In this document: positions 51,949-60,148 of the stretch, one piece after another
How positions within the stretch are numbered: the first letter of the stretch is position 1
Layout of the letters: the number at the start of each line of letters is the position of its first letter
DNA from: DTU015 sp012837895
Lineage (GTDB): Bacteria > Bacillota > Sulfobacillia > Fermentithermobacillales > Fermentithermobacillaceae
NCBI GenBank assembly: GCA_050952085.1
Contig: JBMNKH010000002.1
Coordinates: 84,662-148,661 of the forward strand
Reading direction: 5' to 3'
DNA length: 64,000 nt
Translations under genes and position numbers: made by a program
The notes under the pieces: generated by a model
The model's database searches: none
Told to the model about the DNA's origin: nothing
The model's input: the letters and a program-made list of their open reading frames with translations, nothing else

Positions 51949-53922
51949 TCAGCTTTGGGCAAACACAGATTCAAGGCTCTTTGACGATACTTCGTGCTTG
52001 GCCTTGCTTGCAAACTCGTCTAATCCCATAGGGCCCAGATCTCCTAGAGACCTGTGACGCACTGATATGTTACCTGCCTGCTTCTCTTTGTCCCCCACAA
52101 TTATCATGTAGGGTACCTTTTCCAGTTGAGCTTGCCGTATCTTGTACCCTATCTTGTCCTGCCCCAGGTCGCACTCTGTTCTCAACCCTTGTTTCTCAAG
52201 ATGCTCAGCAACCACTTTGGCATAATCACTGTGTTTATCAGACACAGGCATCACCCGGATTTGGACAGGTGACAGCCACATGGGAAACGCGCCTGCATAA
52301 TGTTCGATTAACCCGCCAATGAACCTTTCCATTGCGCCGAGCACCGTACGGTGAATCATTACCGGCCTGTGTTTTTGCCCGTCCTCTCCAATGTAGTGTA
52401 TGTCAAACCTCTCAGGCAGGTTTAAATCAGCCTGGATAGTTGGCCCCTGCCACATCCGTCCCATGGTGTCTTTGATATTTATGTCTATTGCCGGTCCGTA
52501 GAACTTGGCTTCACCCACGTCAACCTGGTAGTCCAGGTTCTTGGCCTTGAGGGCGTTCTCCAAGGCAGCTTCTGCTTGCTCCCATATCTCATCGTCTCCG
52601 ATATAGCTCTCCTTGTTTTCAGGATCCCGTACCGAAAGCATGCAGTAGTATTCATCGTAACCGAAAGTCTTGAGCATGAATTCGGCTAGATCCAATACCT
52701 CTACCAGCTGTTCCTCAAGTTGGTCCGGCCTGCAGAAGACATGGGCATCGTCCTGGGTAAATCCCCTTACCCTGAGCATCCCATGGAGTACGCCTGAACG
52801 CTCGTACCTGTACACTGTGCCTAATTCCCCGTACTTGATCGGCAAGTCCCGGTAGCTTCTGGTCTTTCCCTTGTATATGAGGATGTGGAAAGGACAATTC
52901 ATTGGCTTGAGTAAGTACTTGGCATCATCTACGTCCATAGGGCTATACATGTTCTGGCTGTACCAATCCCAATGGCCGGAAACTTTCCACAGATCAAGTT
53001 TGGCAATGTGGGGCGTATATACGATCTCATAACCGCGCTTTCTGTGTTCTTCCTTCCAGAAATTCTCGATGACTTCGCGTACCATAGCCCCCTTGGGATG
53101 CCAATACACCAGTCCCGGCCCACCCTCTTCTTCGATGCTAAAGAGGCCCAGTTCCCTTCCTAGTCTCCGGTGGTCTCTCCGCTTGATTTCTTCAAGCCTT
53201 GCAAGGTGGGCATCCAACGCTTCCTTGTCCATGAACGAAGTGCCGTAGATGCGCTGGAGCATAGGACGGTTTTCATCTCCCCTCCAGTACGCCCCGGCAA
53301 CACTGAGCAGTTTGAACGCCTTAAGGTATCCGGTATAAGGCACATGGGGGCCTGCACAAAGATCGAAAAACTCCCCTTGCCTGTATATGGATATCTGTTC
53401 GCCTTCAGGCAACTCGTCGATTAGTTCAACCTTATAGGGTTCACCTGCTTCTTCAAAAACCCTCCTGGCTTCCTCCCTGGACATGATTTCGCGGGTGATG
53501 GGCAAATTCTGTTTTACAATGCGTTTCATTTCCTTTTCAATGTCCGCAAGATCCTCCTGGGAAAACCTGTGTTCCGTATCAAAATCATAGTAGAAGCCGT
53601 CTTCTATAGCCGGCCCTATCCCCAGGCGGGTTCCAGGAAACAGGCGCTTTACCGCTTGGGCAAGCACATGGGATGCAGTGTGCCTTAGTGCCTCCCTGGC
53701 TTTTTCGTCCTCGAATCCCAGGGGCTCAACTACACAATCCCTGTCTACTGCTTCTCTTAGTTCCAGGACTTGAGGTTGGGCCTCATCCGCGATCTGCACC
53801 ATCAACACGTCGTTTTTCCAGCCAAAAGCTTTCTTGACGTCGAGAAAAGCACTACCTTTGATGAAGCGCCCAGACTGGTCGTTCCATTTGACCACAAATC
53901 CTTCTTTTGTCTCATGACCCAT
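51949..53922 (-). CDS. thrS: Threonyl-tRNA synthetase
   Basis: A class II synthetase of 657 residues: an N-terminal TGS-like domain (about 1-70), the editing domain with HxxxH in ALRHTASHVLAQAVKRLFP and the second pair in FDLCAGPHVPYTG, catalytic core with MNCPFHILIYKGKTRSYRDLPIKYGELGTVYRYERSGVLHGMLRVRGFTQDDAHVFC and HRTVLGAMERFIGGLIEHYAG, and the anticodon-binding domain. Expression is controlled by the T-box leader upstream. Confidence 0.97.
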   Translation of the reverse strand: MGHETKEGFVVKWNDQSGRFIKGSAFLDVKKAFGWKNDVLMVQIADEAQPQVLELREAVDRDCVVEPLGFEDEKAREALRHTASHVLAQAVKRLFPGTRLGIGPAIEDGFYYDFDTEHRFSQEDLADIEKEMKRIVKQNLPITREIMSREEARRVFEEAGEPYKVELIDELPEGEQISIYRQGEFFDLCAGPHVPYTGYLKAFKLLSVAGAYWRGDENRPMLQRIYGTSFMDKEALDAHLARLEEIKRRDHRRLGRELGLFSIEEEGGPGLVYWHPKGAMVREVIENFWKEEHRKRGYEIVYTPHIAKLDLWKVSGHWDWYSQNMYSPMDVDDAKYLLKPMNCPFHILIYKGKTRSYRDLPIKYGELGTVYRYERSGVLHGMLRVRGFTQDDAHVFCRPDQLEEQLVEVLDLAEFMLKTFGYDEYYCMLSVRDPENKESYIGDDEIWEQAEAALENALKAKNLDYQVDVGEAKFYGPAIDINIKDTMGRMWQGPTIQADLNLPERFDIHYIGEDGQKHRPVMIHRTVLGAMERFIGGLIEHYAGAFPMWLSPVQIRVMPVSDKHSDYAKVVAEHLEKQGLRTECDLGQDKIGYKIRQAQLEKVPYMIIVGDKEKQAGNISVRHRSLGDLGPMGLDEFASKAKHEVSSKSLESVFAQS

Positions 53923-53958
53923 TGGCCATCACTCTCCGTTTCATAAGAAGTCCAAACC

Positions 53959-54216
53959 AAAAAACCCCGTCCCGTTGAGGGGCGAGGTTTAGATCGCGGT
54001 TCCACCCTACTTCAGCTAAGTAGTTCACTTAGCCCTTTACGGACATTAACGCGTCCACACGCTGGTGTTATCGCCCTAAGCAAGCCGCTTCCACCAGGAG
54101 CTCCAAGGTGGTTTTCGGTTAGCCCGCACCAGACGGCTTCCAGCCCATGACCGTCATTCTCTTGGGTCCGTCTGGCTAACGTACTCTCCTTTTCATAGCT
54201 CACATAGTATTGGTTT
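53959..54216 (-). promoter_or_regulatory. T-box leader of thrS, specifier ACC (Thr)
   Basis: On the minus strand the specifier ACC (54112-54110) stands in GAAA-ACC-A-CCTT-GGAGC. The T-box core AGGGTGGAACCGCG is at 54008-53995. The terminator AAACCTCGCCCC-TCAAC-GGGACGGGGTTT (53990-53962, two wobble pairs) runs into TTTTTT. Stem I carries GAAAAGGAGAGTA at its base and a long CCAGACGG/CCGTCTGG arm. This is the canonical arrangement for starvation-induced antitermination. Confidence 0.94.
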
Positions 54217-54222
54217 GGAGGG

Positions 54223-54251
54223 ATTATATCTTACGAGTAGATGCAGATCAA
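54223..54251 (-). promoter_or_regulatory. Sigma-A promoter of thrS
   Basis: On the minus strand TTGATC (54251-54246), 17 bases, then TATAAT (54228-54223). Start expected near 54216, at the beginning of the T-box leader. Confidence 0.8.
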
Positions 54252-54269
54252 GGGAATAGCCGGAAGATG

Positions 54270-55256
54270 TCAGGAATCATCACGTTCCAAGCTGCATCCG
54301 GTGCACACTTCAATGTCTTGGTTGAAGAGGTCGCTAAGCAAATCGAAACATGAAGAGTTTTCTATAGCGCCGTGCCACACAATCCGGCCAGGAGCCAGAG
54401 TCACTACAGCGCTAACCACCAAATCATCCATTTCAGGCCCGGAACCGTCTGTATTGCGGCTTCGGAACACTCCCATATCCCCTCTTACAGGTTCGAGTTG
54501 GGCATCGAGCAGCTTATACCCGCCCTGGGGATCCCTGTGTATGTTTATGACCGGCACTGAGTATTTCTGCCTGCTCATAAAATGCCGCAGCAATCTTAGG
54601 AACTCCCTGTATTCCCTGTTTATCAGATGCTCTCTTACCATGTGGTCCACGAAATCAAAGAGATCTTCCAGATAGTCCTTGAGCCTGAAGGTAATGAAAC
54701 CTTCTAAAATGATCTGATCTTCCCTTTCCAGATACTCTGAGAGTTTGGCCCATACCCTGCTCTTTCGCTGACTCCGCTTGACTGAATACCCATTGCCCCT
54801 TCCGTTGTTCAAAACCCTCAATGCTTTAGCTTTCAGCAGCGCCCTGTCTTTTTCAGACAAGTATGCGTAATTGGCATCGATCAGCTTTACGACAAGAAAC
54901 TTCTCGTATTCATCAATGATAATATCTGAGAGGCCGTTAGCTATTGAACTCTTGATCTTACGGTGCACTTGATTGCTGGAGTTGTGATAGCCCTGACCTG
55001 ACGGCAAGCAATGAAGGATCAGGCTCCCGCCTGAGGAAGACTCGCGGACATCAACCCTGACCCCCTGCTTTTGCCATTTTCCTATCTCCCGGTCGACAAA
55101 ATTCCGGATGGAGTTTAAGGCCCTGGTAGACGCAACTGAGAATGTGTTCAGGAATGCCACCTCCCAGTTTAGTATGTCTTGGGCTAATACAGGGTAATTC
55201 CAGCCAGGGTGAATGCCGCAGTACCCAGTGGCGGCAAACGCCACAAGGGTAATCAA
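54270..55256 (-). CDS. YtxC-like sporulation protein
   Basis: The product resembles YtxC, a protein of unknown function found beside thrS in spore formers. Matching parts are RALNSIRNFVDREIGKWQKQG, IADELS-like ANGLSDIIIDEYEKFLVVKLIDANYAYLSEKDRALL, LEGFITFRLKDYLEDLFDFVDHMVREHLINREYREFLRLLRHF. The start is not clear: TTG at 55256 lacks a ribosome site, and GTG at 55160 (after GGGAG with no gap) would fit the family N terminus better. No membrane segment is evident beyond a hydrophobic run in the doubtful N-terminal part. Confidence 0.75.
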   Translation of the reverse strand: MITLVAFAATGYCGIHPGWNYPVLAQDILNWEVAFLNTFSVASTRALNSIRNFVDREIGKWQKQGVRVDVRESSSGGSLILHCLPSGQGYHNSSNQVHRKIKSSIANGLSDIIIDEYEKFLVVKLIDANYAYLSEKDRALLKAKALRVLNNGRGNGYSVKRSQRKSRVWAKLSEYLEREDQIILEGFITFRLKDYLEDLFDFVDHMVREHLINREYREFLRLLRHFMSRQKYSVPVINIHRDPQGGYKLLDAQLEPVRGDMGVFRSRNTDGSGPEMDDLVVSAVVTLAPGRIVWHGAIENSSCFDLLSDLFNQDIEVCTGCSLERDDS

Positions 55257-55342
55257 GCTGTCTGTCTTGAGTCTGGATATAATTTTCCGAAACTAAGAAA
55301 TTCAGGTACTCTAATAGGCCGTTAAGAAACCATTAGAAGGCA

Positions 55343-55375
55343 TTGCGGGGCTGAGCTTGTGGCTTCGCCCCGCAA
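55343..55375. terminator. GC-rich stem-loop between slipin and ytxC genes
   Basis: TTGCGGGGC (55343-55351) and GCCCCGCAA (55367-55375) form a 9-bp stem with a 15-base loop, about 50 bases after the slipin stop. No strong T-run follows on the minus strand, so termination is only probable. Confidence 0.45.
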
Positions 55376-55423
55376 ATCCTGAAGTAGAACATTTTACCGA
55401 GTGCAAGCAGGAGATATTTCCAT

Positions 55424-56353
55424 CTATGAGTCTGGTTTTTCCTTAAGTTCCTGGTTGCCCATTAGCCCTTTAAGCAAAGGCAGAAACTCAAGGGGCATGG
55501 GAAACACAATGGTAGAATGGGTATCCATAGCGATCTCAGAGAGCGTCTGCAAGTACCTAAGTTGTACCGAGATGGGTTGAGCGGCCATTACTCCTGCAGC
55601 TTCTGCAAGCTTTTGAGATGCCTGGAGCTCGCCTTCAGCAGCGATTACTTTAGCCCGCCTGTCCCTTTCCGCCTCAGCTTGCCTTGCCATGGCACGCTTC
55701 ATGTCATCAGGAAGTTCAACAGCTTTAACCTCAACCATGGTAACTTTGACTCCCCAGGCATCAGTGGCAGCGTCCAAGATTTCCCTGAGGACTTCATTGA
55801 GTTCTTCCCTTTTGCTCAAGAGCTCATCCAATTCGTGCTTGCCGAGTATCGATCTCAGGGTAGTCTGACCGAGCAAGCTCGTGCTCTTAACATAGTCTGC
55901 CACCTGGGTTACTGCCAAGGCAGGGTCAAATATGTGGAAATACACCACGGCATCTACAACTACAGGTACGTTGTCCCTGGTAATAACTTCTTGTTTAGGT
56001 ACATCAATCGTGAAAGTCCTAATATCAACAATTCTAAGCTGGTCTATCCCAAAGGGCATGAGTGCGACGAGTCCAGGTTCCAACACACCCCGGAGTTTAC
56101 CTAACCGGAAAGCTACTCCTCTTGTATACTCGCGTACAATCCGGTAGGAGGTCAGTAAAGCTACGATAAGTATCAACAAAGCAAACACTCCTATTGGCGG
56201 GGACAAGGCGGATAATGTGAAGGCAATCGCTCCCAGCCCTCCATGAAACAGTGCAACAGCTGTGTCTTTCCGGGATAGGGCAAGGGCCAAAGTGATAACC
56301 CATATTAACCCGGCGACCAGTGTAGGAATAAACAGTATTCTCAAATACCTCAC
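55424..56353 (-). CDS. Slipin/stomatin-like SPFH protein with extended membrane N terminus
   Basis: A 309-residue SPFH-domain protein. After the membrane part come REYTRGVAFRLGKLRGVLEPGLVALMPFGIDQLRIVDIRTFTIDVPKQEVITRDNVPVVVDAVVYF, typical of slipins, and an alpha-helical stretch rich in Glu, Ala and Arg (DMKRAMARQAEAERDRRAKVIAAEGELQASQKLAEAA). Slipins form membrane microdomains and often pair with an NfeD protein; no nfeD is seen here. The N terminus has about three hydrophobic segments (residues about 5-27, 37-50, 53-70), more than the single hairpin usual in the family. Confidence 0.9.
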   Translation of the reverse strand: MRYLRILFIPTLVAGLIWVITLALALSRKDTAVALFHGGLGAIAFTLSALSPPIGVFALLILIVALLTSYRIVREYTRGVAFRLGKLRGVLEPGLVALMPFGIDQLRIVDIRTFTIDVPKQEVITRDNVPVVVDAVVYFHIFDPALAVTQVADYVKSTSLLGQTTLRSILGKHELDELLSKREELNEVLREILDAATDAWGVKVTMVEVKAVELPDDMKRAMARQAEAERDRRAKVIAAEGELQASQKLAEAAGVMAAQPISVQLRYLQTLSEIAMDTHSTIVFPMPLEFLPLLKGLMGNQELKEKPDS

Positions 56354-56507
56354 CCCCTTACCATCAAATCCAGTCTGAAGTTTGCAGGTATACTGCCCAA
56401 GTGTTTACCATCCTTACTAATATATACGCTGTGTTGACAGCCCGGCATCATGGGGCTCCATTGTCTGGGGGCTACCTTGTGCTGCAACTCTGGGAATCAT
56501 AACAGGA

Positions 56508-57077
56508 GTGGCAAGAGCTTTCGGTGCGGACCTAAGAGTCATCTATGGAGCTATTGTAATTGTGTTTCTCCTCCTGGCACGCGTGGTTGCCAGGTATCTA
56601 AAAGCTGACAGCGAGCTGGTACTGGAGATCCCCCCGGTAAGGGTACCGTCAATCAAGGCGGTAGCCAGTAAAGCCTGGATGCGCATGGAAGGGTTCTTCA
56701 AACAAGTACTGCCTGTTCTCATGGTAACGGGACTTGGCGTAAGAATCCTGCTTGACACTGGTATTCTGTCAGTTTTGTCACGGTTGGATCCGATCAGTAC
56801 CAGCTTCTTCGGAATTAGCGGCCAATCCCTTGTATCAGTGGCTGTTACTGTGGTTCAGCGTTACGCAGCTCCCATGGTGCTTCTCAACCTGCCTTTGAGT
56901 GCACGCGAAGCTACCATAGCCGCATCCATGATCTCGCTCTCTTTGCCATGCATCCCTGTTTCTTATCTGATTGCAAAGGAATTCGGATGGAAGACTCTTG
57001 CTTCGATTTTTGCGCTTGCTATAGGGATTACTCTCAGTACCGGGTTCGTGTTGAACCTGATACTGCCTATTCTGTGA
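56508..57077 (+). CDS. FeoB-like membrane fragment (nucleoside-recognition/gate part, no GTPase domain)
   Basis: A 189-residue hydrophobic protein. The stretch LVLEIPPVRVPSIKAVASKAWMRMEGFFKQVLP matches the ELPPYRxP...W...FL segment between the two gate domains of the ferrous iron permease FeoB, and the rest has several membrane spans. The N-terminal GTPase domain is missing, and the gene upstream is on the other strand. The GTG at 56508 has AGGA directly against it, a poor start; the frame is open back to 56421 and encodes SIVWGLPCAATLGIITG, FeoB-gate-like, without any standard start codon. It may be a remnant of a longer feoB or a stand-alone gate protein. feoA follows. Confidence 0.55.
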   Translation: MARAFGADLRVIYGAIVIVFLLLARVVARYLKADSELVLEIPPVRVPSIKAVASKAWMRMEGFFKQVLPVLMVTGLGVRILLDTGILSVLSRLDPISTSFFGISGQSLVSVAVTVVQRYAAPMVLLNLPLSAREATIAASMISLSLPCIPVSYLIAKEFGWKTLASIFALAIGITLSTGFVLNLILPIL

Positions 57078-57118
57078 AACACAACTCAATATAGCACTGG
57101 AAATGAGGGGAGTATGAG

Positions 57119-57340
57119 TTGACACTCGTAGAAACCAGACCTGGAGATGAAGTAATCATAGGTACGACAAAAGCCGGTAGAGGAGCTGCGAGACGCTTGT
57201 GGGATCTGGGCCTTCTTCCTGGAACTAAGGTGAAGAATGTCGCTTCTCATCCGTTTCGAGGGCCAATCCTTCTTAAGGTAGGCGAATGTACTGTAGCTGT
57301 GGGGCGAAATCTTGCGTCCCGCATTCAGGTGACGAGGTAG
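57119..57340 (+). CDS. feoA: FeoA-domain protein
   Basis: A 73-residue SH3-like FeoA domain (LVETRPGDEVIIGTTKAGRGAARRLWDLGLLPGTKVKNV...GECTVAVGRNLASRIQV), the partner of FeoB in ferrous iron uptake. TTG start with GAGGGGAG about 6 bases upstream. It lies 41 bases after the FeoB-like fragment; its normal full-length FeoB partner is not in the window. Confidence 0.85.
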   Translation: MTLVETRPGDEVIIGTTKAGRGAARRLWDLGLLPGTKVKNVASHPFRGPILLKVGECTVAVGRNLASRIQVTR

Positions 57341-57360
57341 CGTTTAGCGGGCCTTAGATG

Positions 57361-57389
57361 TTGACTGGTTCTAGCAACTTGAATATGAT
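57361..57389 (+). promoter_or_regulatory. Sigma-A promoter of the DUF134/NifX-like pair
   Basis: TTGACT (57361-57366), a 17-base spacer, then TATGAT (57384-57389). Start expected near 57396, inside the palindrome that follows. Confidence 0.75.
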
Positions 57390-57411
57390 GTTATCGATAT
57401 ATATCGATAAC
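57390..57411. promoter_or_regulatory. 22-bp perfect palindrome over the transcription start
   Basis: GTTATCGATATATATCGATAAC is a perfect 22-bp palindrome that begins right after the -10 box of the promoter at 57361-57389. Its position over the start point is that of a repressor operator. The DUF134 product encoded downstream has a helix-turn-helix and is a candidate ligand; this is inference. Confidence 0.7.
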
Positions 57412-57498
57412 CATTAAGATTAGTGTTTGTGGGTTTGAGTACATTGAAACCACGGGTACACTATGATTCGTAACGCACAGAGGATAGGAGGTGCCGGT

Positions 57499-58002
57499 GT
57501 GCCAAGACCCACAAAACCCAGGTGGGTGGAGTTCGTTCCCTCTGTCACCTATTTCAAACCGGCTGGAGTACCTATAGCCGGACTAGACCAAGTTACTCTT
57601 GGAGTTGATGAAGTCGAAGCTATACGGCTTAAAGACTACGTTGGCCTGGACCAGGAAGAATGCGCTATGCGGATGAACTTGGCGCAGAGTACATTTCAAA
57701 GGATGCTGACCGGAGCCAGGACCAAAGTTGCCTCAGCACTGGTTGATGGAAAAGCCTTACGGATTGAAGGAGGAAACTACCTGGTCTCCCCTTTTACCTT
57801 CGAGTGTCGGGATTGCAATCACGAATGGGGATATAGCAGCGCGAGCACAGAAGGTATGGCATGCCCAAAGTGCGGCGGTTTGAACGTTGAGTCATTCAGG
57901 AAAGTACCTGTAAGAGATAGCGCGTCAAGGCCCCGTGGCCGGAGAAGGGCAAGACATGGACGGGGAAATCCGGGACGGGAAAGAGAAAGGGGAAACAAAT
58001 GA
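57499..58002 (+). CDS. DUF134 (UPF0251) DNA-binding protein
   Basis: A 167-residue protein: the family N terminus PRPTKPRWVEFVPSVTYFKPAGVP, a sigma-70-region-4-like helix-turn-helix (VDEVEAIRLKDYVGLDQEECAMRMNLAQSTFQRMLTGARTKVASALVDGKALRIEGG), a zinc ribbon with CRDCNHEW and CPKCGG, and a very basic C-terminal tail rich in Arg. GTG at 57499 is chosen, with AGGAGG 5 bases upstream; the frame is open to 57463. The stop overlaps the next ATG as ATGA, so it is coupled to the NifX-like gene. DUF134 genes often accompany NifX/NifB-type proteins; autoregulation through the palindrome upstream is plausible. Confidence 0.9.
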   Translation: MPRPTKPRWVEFVPSVTYFKPAGVPIAGLDQVTLGVDEVEAIRLKDYVGLDQEECAMRMNLAQSTFQRMLTGARTKVASALVDGKALRIEGGNYLVSPFTFECRDCNHEWGYSSASTEGMACPKCGGLNVESFRKVPVRDSASRPRGRRRARHGRGNPGRERERGNK

Positions 58003-58334
58003 AAATCGCAGTTGCATCTGATGGTGATAAAGTATCGCTTCATTTTGGAAAGTGTTCTGAATACCGGGTGTTTCATGTGGAAGATGGCAAGGTATTGAGT
58101 CAAGAAACGCTCAAGAATCCGGGACACGAGCCGGGAGTACTCCCTAAGTTCCTGTCGGAACACGGTGTCGACTTAGTTGTCGCCGGCGGCATGGGACCAA
58201 GGGCGGAACAACTGCTGCAGGATTATGGCATTAAGACTGTAACAGGGGTTCTGGGCCCTGTTGAAGAGATAGCTGAATCATACCTGAAGGGCACCCTCAT
58301 AACCGGCCGGGGTTCTTGCGAGCACATTACGTAG
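57999..58334 (+). CDS. Dinitrogenase iron-molybdenum cofactor (NifX/NifB C-terminal-like) protein
   Basis: A 111-residue protein of the NifX/NafY fold: MKIAVASDGDKVSLHFGKCSEYRVFHVEDGKV, then GVDLVVAGGMGPRAEQLLQDYGIKTVTG. Members bind iron-molybdenum cofactor precursors or other metal clusters; stand-alone copies beside DUF134 genes occur in many anaerobes without nitrogenase, where their role is unknown. A terminator follows at 58377-58402. Confidence 0.9.
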   Translation: MKIAVASDGDKVSLHFGKCSEYRVFHVEDGKVLSQETLKNPGHEPGVLPKFLSEHGVDLVVAGGMGPRAEQLLQDYGIKTVTGVLGPVEEIAESYLKGTLITGRGSCEHIT

Positions 58335-58376
58335 CCGGATCAAAACGGTGATTGTCCCGTGGTTTGAGTAAAGAAT

Positions 58377-58402
58377 AAAGGTGGCAGTCGTCTGCCACTT
58401 TT
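58377..58402. terminator. Bidirectional terminator between NifX-like and aroM
   Basis: AAAG-GTGGCAG-TCGT-CTGCCAC-TTTT: a 7-bp GC-rich stem (58381-58398) with A-rich and T-rich flanks, able to stop transcription from both sides between two convergent genes. Confidence 0.82.
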
Positions 58403-58495
58403 GCTGTCTGTAACCCAATCCCTGTATACCCGTTGAAGTATACCCATTGACAGGCGGTTGCGTCCCCCCCGCTCCCGGTTACACAGTCTTCTGGG

Positions 58496-59173
58496 TTAGA
58501 GCAACTCAGCTATAATCCTGGCAACGATAGAACGGGCAAGTACCACAGGTACCCCTAGTTTATCCTTTACAGCTTGTTTGTCTGCCAACGTATATCCGAT
58601 ACAGTCGAGTACCGCTACTTGTACGCCCGCTTGCTTAAGTTCCCCGGCAGCAGCCGATTTGTCTCCAGAACAGCCGTAGGGCGAAACAGCTTGAACAAAC
58701 ACCTGGCCGCTTACAGCAGACCAACGGCGTTTGGCATAGTCAACTTGGTCTTTATCAGGGATGAACACCCCGAGCCTGAGTCCTGACGCCACCGACTTGA
58801 CTGTATCAAGAAGAACCTTATGGGGTTCGATCAGGAGCTTCTCACATTCAAATTCTGGGAACTCGCCTGTGCATACCAGTGCTATCACGTCGGCCCCTTG
58901 CTGTACAAGTTGGTTAATCTTGCTTTGCATTCTCGGCACAATGTGCTTTTCAGCAACCTTTACCTGGGTGCCGTCTGCCATCCGTGTTATCAAGACATCG
59001 TCCCCAGGATCGGGGTACAGTTCTTCTACTTCGGCGAGGGTCAGCCCGTCCAGCGCCCCTGCCTCAAGTATGTCAACACCGGCATCTAGGAATTGCTTCA
59101 TTTCAGGAATCAGATCGGTTCTCGGCGTCTGGCCTATAGTTACCGTACCGAGAAGTAGTCTATGATTTGCCAT
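58496..59173 (-). CDS. AroM family protein
   Basis: A 225-residue protein of the AroM family: LGTVTIGQTPRTDLIPEMKQFL at the N terminus, EAGALDGLTLAEVEEL, then GADVIALVCTGEFPEFECEKLLIEPHKVL and ending LDCIGYTLADKQAVKD...VVLARSIVARIIAELL. In Escherichia coli aroM is linked with aroL, but its function is not known; relatives share an Asp/Glu racemase-like fold and include hydantoin-racemase-like proteins. It lies 15 bases after the PAP2 phosphatase gene in the same direction. Confidence 0.88.
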   Translation of the reverse strand: MANHRLLLGTVTIGQTPRTDLIPEMKQFLDAGVDILEAGALDGLTLAEVEELYPDPGDDVLITRMADGTQVKVAEKHIVPRMQSKINQLVQQGADVIALVCTGEFPEFECEKLLIEPHKVLLDTVKSVASGLRLGVFIPDKDQVDYAKRRWSAVSGQVFVQAVSPYGCSGDKSAAAGELKQAGVQVAVLDCIGYTLADKQAVKDKLGVPVVLARSIVARIIAELL

Positions 59174-59188
59174 GAATATCCCACCCCG

Positions 59189-60073
59189 TCAGTATTGTGT
59201 AACCTGCTGATCACAAGTGTACCATCCCAGCTTTACGAAAATAAACGGTGCGCCAAAGCTCACCCACAAGGCGACCAACGCATACCTTGCTATATCAAGC
59301 ACTTCTGAGCCAGGCCAAACCAGATCAAACAACACTCTCAAGCCGTACCTGAGCGACGCAAATCCTGCTGCCCCCAGGGCAACTTTTATGCACTGCTCCC
59401 TTGTACATGCCCTTTCGTTCCACTCTAGGTAACGTTCTTCAAGGTAGCTGCCCCAAGGCAGCCCTATAAGAAGTCCGGCTAGCATAGCTGAATCCCCATT
59501 AGGGTGTGCCAGGTAAAGCACTATAGGAACGACTATTGAAAATGCCAACCTTAGCCTGACGTCCCATTGGGTATGGTCATAGTGCCGGAAAACAAGGTGC
59601 CACAATCCTAGCCACAATAGGCCTATGATAAAGCCCCCTACTACATCAACAGGCCAATGCACGTTCAAATATATCCTGGAAGCACTCACCATGACAATCA
59701 CGATGCCGGCCAGGAAGCAAAACCTCTTTGTTCTGATTTCGCGGCTTAGCCATCCCCAAAAAGTGGTTGTGCCTTGCGCATGGCCGCTGGGAAATGAATA
59801 ACCGCCTCCTGTCTCCGGGTACAGGACCCTGAGATTGCCTGAACCTTCAGGGCGGGGTAATGCGAAAGCGTACTTGAGCCAGCTGTTCACAAACATGGAC
59901 GATAAGAATACAATCCCTAACCTGTAACCTTTGCGCTTATCCCAAACCCAATAAACAAAGGCCAGCGCGATGGCGTAGAAGAACTCAGAACCAATACTGG
60001 TAATCAGGTATACACATCTGTCAAGGGCGGGTGAACTGAAGCTTTGAAGGAACTCCGCCCACGAAGTAGTCAT
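59189..60073 (-). CDS. PAP2-type membrane phosphatase
   Basis: A multi-span protein of 294 residues with the three phosphatase motifs of the PAP2 superfamily: KYAFALPRP, SFPSGHAQ and SRIYLNVHWPVDVVGG. It probably dephosphorylates a lipid phosphate such as undecaprenyl pyrophosphate or phosphatidate on the outer face of the membrane. The C-terminal region adds four or so further hydrophobic segments. ATG at 60073 is chosen with a weak GGTGA site; the frame is open to 60136. Confidence 0.88.
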   Translation of the reverse strand: MTTSWAEFLQSFSSPALDRCVYLITSIGSEFFYAIALAFVYWVWDKRKGYRLGIVFLSSMFVNSWLKYAFALPRPEGSGNLRVLYPETGGGYSFPSGHAQGTTTFWGWLSREIRTKRFCFLAGIVIVMVSASRIYLNVHWPVDVVGGFIIGLLWLGLWHLVFRHYDHTQWDVRLRLAFSIVVPIVLYLAHPNGDSAMLAGLLIGLPWGSYLEERYLEWNERACTREQCIKVALGAAGFASLRYGLRVLFDLVWPGSEVLDIARYALVALWVSFGAPFIFVKLGWYTCDQQVTQY

Positions 60074-60148
60074 GTTATCACCGCGCTTCTTGTGTCTGGT
60101 AGTAGGAACTATGCTTTGTCTTGGCCGGTCTCGCACAAAACCCCGTCT

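Noticed and set aside
55517..56104. Plus-strand frame of 195 codons antisense to the slipin gene
   Set aside because: Lies within a gene with clear family motifs; the product looks like a codon shadow.
57390..57411. Palindrome as a terminator of feoA
   Set aside because: It is AT-rich, has no T-run after it and abuts a good -10 box, so an operator is more likely.
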